From JBBDSJ01 sp040905025 (lineage in GTDB: Bacteria; Pseudomonadota; Gammaproteobacteria; Methylohalomonadales; Methylohalomonadaceae): a stretch of 17,361 bases of DNA. Numbering within the stretch: position 1 is the stretch's first letter; each line of letters opens with the position of its first letter. The position numbers and the translations under genes are program-made. Under the pieces are notes generated by a model. The model saw only the letters and a list, made by a program, of their open reading frames with translations, searched no databases and was not told the origin of the DNA. Shown here piece by piece: positions 15,246-17,361 of the stretch. The DNA lies in the NCBI GenBank assembly GCA_040905025.1, contig JBBDSJ010000125.1, positions 1 through 17,361 of the forward strand, written 5' to 3'.

Positions 15246-15758
15246 TCAAAGTGCCTGGCTTTCAAATTTCTGGCGTTTTTCGAGCTTTTTTTGTACCCGC
15301 TTGCGCTTCAGGCTCGACAGATAGTCGATAAACAGGCGGCCATCAAGGTGGTCAATTTCATGCTGTACGCATACGGCCAGCAGACCCTCGGCCTCGGTTT
15401 CAATGGTTTCGCAGTGCAAGTCCTGATAACGGAAGCGGATCTGCTCGGCCCGTTCGACCACGTCAAAATACTCAGGCACGGACAGACAACCCTCTTCCAT
15501 TTCCTTGCTGCCGTGTTTTTCCAGTATTTCCGGGTTAACCAGATACAGCGGGCTGTTACGCTCGGCTGACAGATCGATGACAACAACGCGTTGCTGGACA
15601 TTGACCTGGGTCGCGGCGAGGCCGATGCCGTTTTCGTCATACATGGTTTCCAGCATATCGGCAGCCAGCGTGCGGATGCTGTCGTCCACCCGTGTGACCG
15701 GCAGCGCCCGTTTGCGCAGATTCGGGTCGGGATAGTGCAAAACTTGTAATTTCGCCAT
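15246..15758 (-). CDS. def: peptide deformylase
   Basis: This is a metallo-enzyme that removes the formyl group from the N-terminal methionine of new proteins. The 170-residue product is a type I deformylase with all three signature motifs: GIGLAATQV (44-52), EGCLSVP (89-95, metal ligand Cys91) and QHEIDHLDG (132-140, ligands His133 and His137, catalytic Glu134). The lysine/arginine-rich tail (KRKRVQKKLEKRQKFE) resembles the C-terminal helix that contacts the ribosome in E. coli. A 101-bp gap separates it from fmt, with no obvious terminator, so read-through is expected. Def is the first gene of the minus-strand run; its promoter should lie in the divergent region upstream. Confidence 0.97.
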   Translation of the reverse strand: MAKLQVLHYPDPNLRKRALPVTRVDDSIRTLAADMLETMYDENGIGLAATQVNVQQRVVVIDLSAERNSPLYLVNPEILEKHGSKEMEEGCLSVPEYFDVVERAEQIRFRYQDLHCETIETEAEGLLAVCVQHEIDHLDGRLFIDYLSSLKRKRVQKKLEKRQKFESQAL

Positions 15759-15786
15759 GACGATACTCTAGCTAAGCTGCGGTTAT

Positions 15787-15806
15787 GTTGCCACAAAACG
15801 GGCAAC
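15787..15806. promoter_or_regulatory. inverted repeat in the def leader
   Basis: A perfect 6-bp dyad, GTTGCC and GGCAAC with 8 bases between, lies 29-48 bases upstream of the def start codon. This places it between the candidate -10 box and the gene. It could be an operator or an RNA hairpin in the def leader. No U-run follows in the minus-strand direction, so a terminator is unlikely. Function is not shown by the sequence. Confidence 0.3.
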
Positions 15807-15822
15807 AGTCTGATTACGTTAC

Positions 15823-15828
15823 AGTATA
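15823..15828 (-). promoter_or_regulatory. candidate -10 box for def
   Basis: On the minus strand this reads TATACT, a 5-of-6 match to the sigma-70 -10 consensus, about 65 bases upstream of the def ATG. It lies in the palindrome AGTATACT, so a plus-strand -10 is equally possible. No clear -35 was found at standard spacing on either strand. This is a tentative call. Confidence 0.25.
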
Positions 15829-16147
15829 CTCCAATCTGACCGGCCCGGCGGGGTCCGGTTCAGCGGTTTTGCCCTGACATCTTCAGCATCTGCCTGATAT
15901 TGGCGCAGGTGGTGCTAACATTCTCGGGATTTTTTTGCTAATCTACATTAAGGAAGCATCCTAACAGCTTGTTGGGAAACAGCCTGTAGAGGTTGAGCAA
16001 CCTGAATTCAGCAGGTGCAAGCTCAGCAAGGCAGGGACTGGACAAGTCATCTGCTCGGAATAACTGGCCATATTGGCCGTTTGCTGCCGTTGAATGTACA
16101 CAGGGAAGGTATTTTGCGGCTGATATTGTCATCCAAGGGCTTAGAAA

Positions 16148-17257
16148 ATGCGTACATCAATACTAGCGTTTCTGCTTGTCGCACTGCTACCCATAGCAGG
16201 CCACAGTGAAACCCCGGCGGTGAAGCCGGACAACCCTGGTGGTTATACAGTGGTCAGGGGCGATACCCTGTGGGATATCTCCGGACGTTTTCTGGAAGAG
16301 CCGTGGCAGTGGCCGTCTATCTGGGAAGTCAATCCGCAGATTGAAAATCCGCATCTGATTTATCCAGGTGACGTTATCAGCCTGACCTATCGCGATGGTC
16401 GCCCGGTATTGTCTGTTAACCGCGGCAGCCGTTATGTGAAGCTTTCCCCCGAGATCCGCAGCTCGGAACTGAGTGATGCCATTCCGTCGATTCCGATAGA
16501 CGCCATTCAGCCATTTCTGAGCCAGCCGCTGATTGTTAGTGCTGACGAAATGAGCAGTTGGCCGTATGTCTTTTCAAGTGAAGATCAGCGCCTTATTTCC
16601 GGTTCCGGCAACCGGGTCTACGTACGTGGACTTGCAGAAGATGCCGATGAGACACGTTATTCAATTTACCGAAAGGGTCCGGCCTACCGCGTCAAGGGTG
16701 CAGACGGCCGCTATGCTGATGGTGAAATTCTTGGTTACCCGGCGCTTTATATCGGTGATGCCACCATAGAAAAATTTGGCGATCCGGCGAGCGCTAAAAT
16801 CGTTAATTCCGAGCGTGAAATTCTGGCCGGTGATCGTCTGTTGCCGTATGCCGAGGGTGAGCGTATTCGCGATTTTATTCCAAAAATGCCCGGCAGTGAA
16901 ATCAGTGGTCAGGTAGTGTCAGTGATTGATGGCGTCTCCGAGATCGGTCAGTATCAGGTTGTGGTATTGAGTGTCGGAAATAATGACGGTGTCGAGACAG
17001 GTAACATGCTCGGTGTATATCAAAGCGGAATAATGGTGCGCGATAATGTCACTGACGATGTGCGTACGGATGACAGAAAATCCAAGTATGAAACAGACTT
17101 TTTCAGGCTCTCGCAAAACAAGGGTGAGCCGGTTGAATTACCCGAAGAATATGCCGGCGCAGTGATGGTCTTCCGGGTATTCGACAAGGTCAGTTACGCG
17201 CTGGTTATGCAGACTGCCAAACCGCTGCATATTTATGACAGCGTGCGTAATCTCTGA
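16148..17257 (+). CDS. tsaP: secreted LysM-domain protein, TsaP-like
   Basis: This 369-residue protein has a signal peptide (MRTSILAFLLVALLPIAGHS, probable cleavage after residue 20) and so is periplasmic. A LysM peptidoglycan-binding domain follows at about 32-79: YTVVRGDTLWDISGRF, then IWEVNPQIENPHLIYPGDVISL. The remaining 290 residues are a long uncharacterised beta-rich region. TsaP proteins share this layout; they bind peptidoglycan through LysM and associate with the type IV pilus secretin PilQ. The P. aeruginosa tsaP gene (PA0020) also lies next to def-fmt, as here. Family placement rests on layout and synteny, so the pilus role is inferred. AAGGG eight bases before the ATG supports the start. 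In relatives dprA often follows, which would be beyond this window. Confidence 0.83.
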   Translation: MRTSILAFLLVALLPIAGHSETPAVKPDNPGGYTVVRGDTLWDISGRFLEEPWQWPSIWEVNPQIENPHLIYPGDVISLTYRDGRPVLSVNRGSRYVKLSPEIRSSELSDAIPSIPIDAIQPFLSQPLIVSADEMSSWPYVFSSEDQRLISGSGNRVYVRGLAEDADETRYSIYRKGPAYRVKGADGRYADGEILGYPALYIGDATIEKFGDPASAKIVNSEREILAGDRLLPYAEGERIRDFIPKMPGSEISGQVVSVIDGVSEIGQYQVVVLSVGNNDGVETGNMLGVYQSGIMVRDNVTDDVRTDDRKSKYETDFFRLSQNKGEPVELPEEYAGAVMVFRVFDKVSYALVMQTAKPLHIYDSVRNL

Positions 17258-17277
17258 CGATTTGATATGGATTTACC

Positions 17278-17303
17278 AACCCCGTCATACCGGTGGCGGG
17301 GTT
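17278..17303 (+). terminator. weak hairpin after the LysM gene
   Basis: AACCCCG and CGGGGTT pair as a 7-bp GC-rich stem around a 12-base loop, starting 20 bases after the stop codon. A run of T (17321-17327) appears only 18 bases later and not directly at the stem. It is therefore at best an imperfect intrinsic terminator. The remaining bases to the window end show no supported gene. Confidence 0.3.
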
Positions 17304-17361
17304 AAGGAAGTGCCGCCATTTTTGAATTACTTGAATAATTGAAAAATGAAGAATTCTGAAA

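Larger units (their letters stand above)
15759..16147. other. divergent intergenic region between def and the LysM gene
   Basis: This 389-bp stretch has no convincing gene. It holds a candidate def -10 box (15823-15828, minus), a dyad GTTGCC-N8-GGCAAC (15787-15806), a T-run after CTCGGGA near 15931-15937, and a small hairpin AGGTT-GAGC-AACCT at 15990-16003. The ribosome-binding site of the LysM gene, AAGGG at 16135-16139, lies eight bases before its ATG. About 190 bp upstream of the LysM ATG could be a long transcribed leader, but no known riboswitch or RNA family was recognised. A 64-codon frame on the minus strand lacks a ribosome-binding site and is not called. Confidence 0.6.

Noticed and set aside
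15938..16132. 64-codon frame antisense in the leader of the LysM gene
   Set aside because: No ribosome-binding site precedes its ATG, there is no recognisable domain, and its length is compatible with chance.
17346..17361. Start of a further gene at the right edge
   Set aside because: An ATG with five codons is visible but has no ribosome-binding site and too little sequence to judge.

Overview
The window looks like a chromosomal segment of a gammaproteobacterium. The main clue is gene order: def, fmt, rsmB, a DUF4390 gene, ntrY, ntrX, trkA and trkH lie in one co-directional run, with a LysM/TsaP-type gene divergent from def. This resembles the def-fmt-rsmB-trkA neighbourhood of pseudomonads and, with ntrYX inserted, of purple-sulfur or methanotroph-type gammaproteobacteria. 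This is recalled gene-order knowledge, not a search result. An exactly 100-base run of N (2360-2459) marks a draft assembly gap.

Left part (1-2703). trmL (minus) and a class 1B-type pyrD (plus) are head to head and their 5' ends overlap. The region after pyrD is filled with short palindromic REP elements of one family: a TGTAGGAGC head, a 6-bp stem and a GCGAA tail. Inside this field sits a RAYT gene, the REP-associated Y1 (HUH-type) transposase. The REPs form nested tandem units of about 133 or 146 bp, and the assembly breaks inside them. A further copy abuts the end of trmL at the left edge.

Central part (2704-15758). Eleven genes run on the minus strand. In transcription order they are def and fmt (N-formyl-Met removal and addition), rsmB (16S rRNA methylation), a DUF4390 exported protein, the NtrY/NtrX two-component system, TrkA/TrkH potassium uptake, a small SAM methyltransferase, a TPR-methyltransferase fusion and a small TPR protein. 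Many joints are ATGA overlaps, so translational coupling is likely. The run ends directly at the REP array. The NtrX protein is notable: its AAA+ domain lacks the GAFTGA loop and carries non-canonical Walker A, Walker B and arginine-finger residues.

Right part (15759-17361). A 389-bp divergent intergenic region separates def from a secreted LysM protein resembling TsaP, the type IV pilus secretin-associated protein. The window ends just after it, with a weak hairpin.

The best candidates for a closer look are the REP/RAYT array, with its covarying stem classes and nested tandem structure, and the NtrX protein with a probably inactive ATPase. I found no defence system, CRISPR array, prophage or other clear novel multi-gene system.
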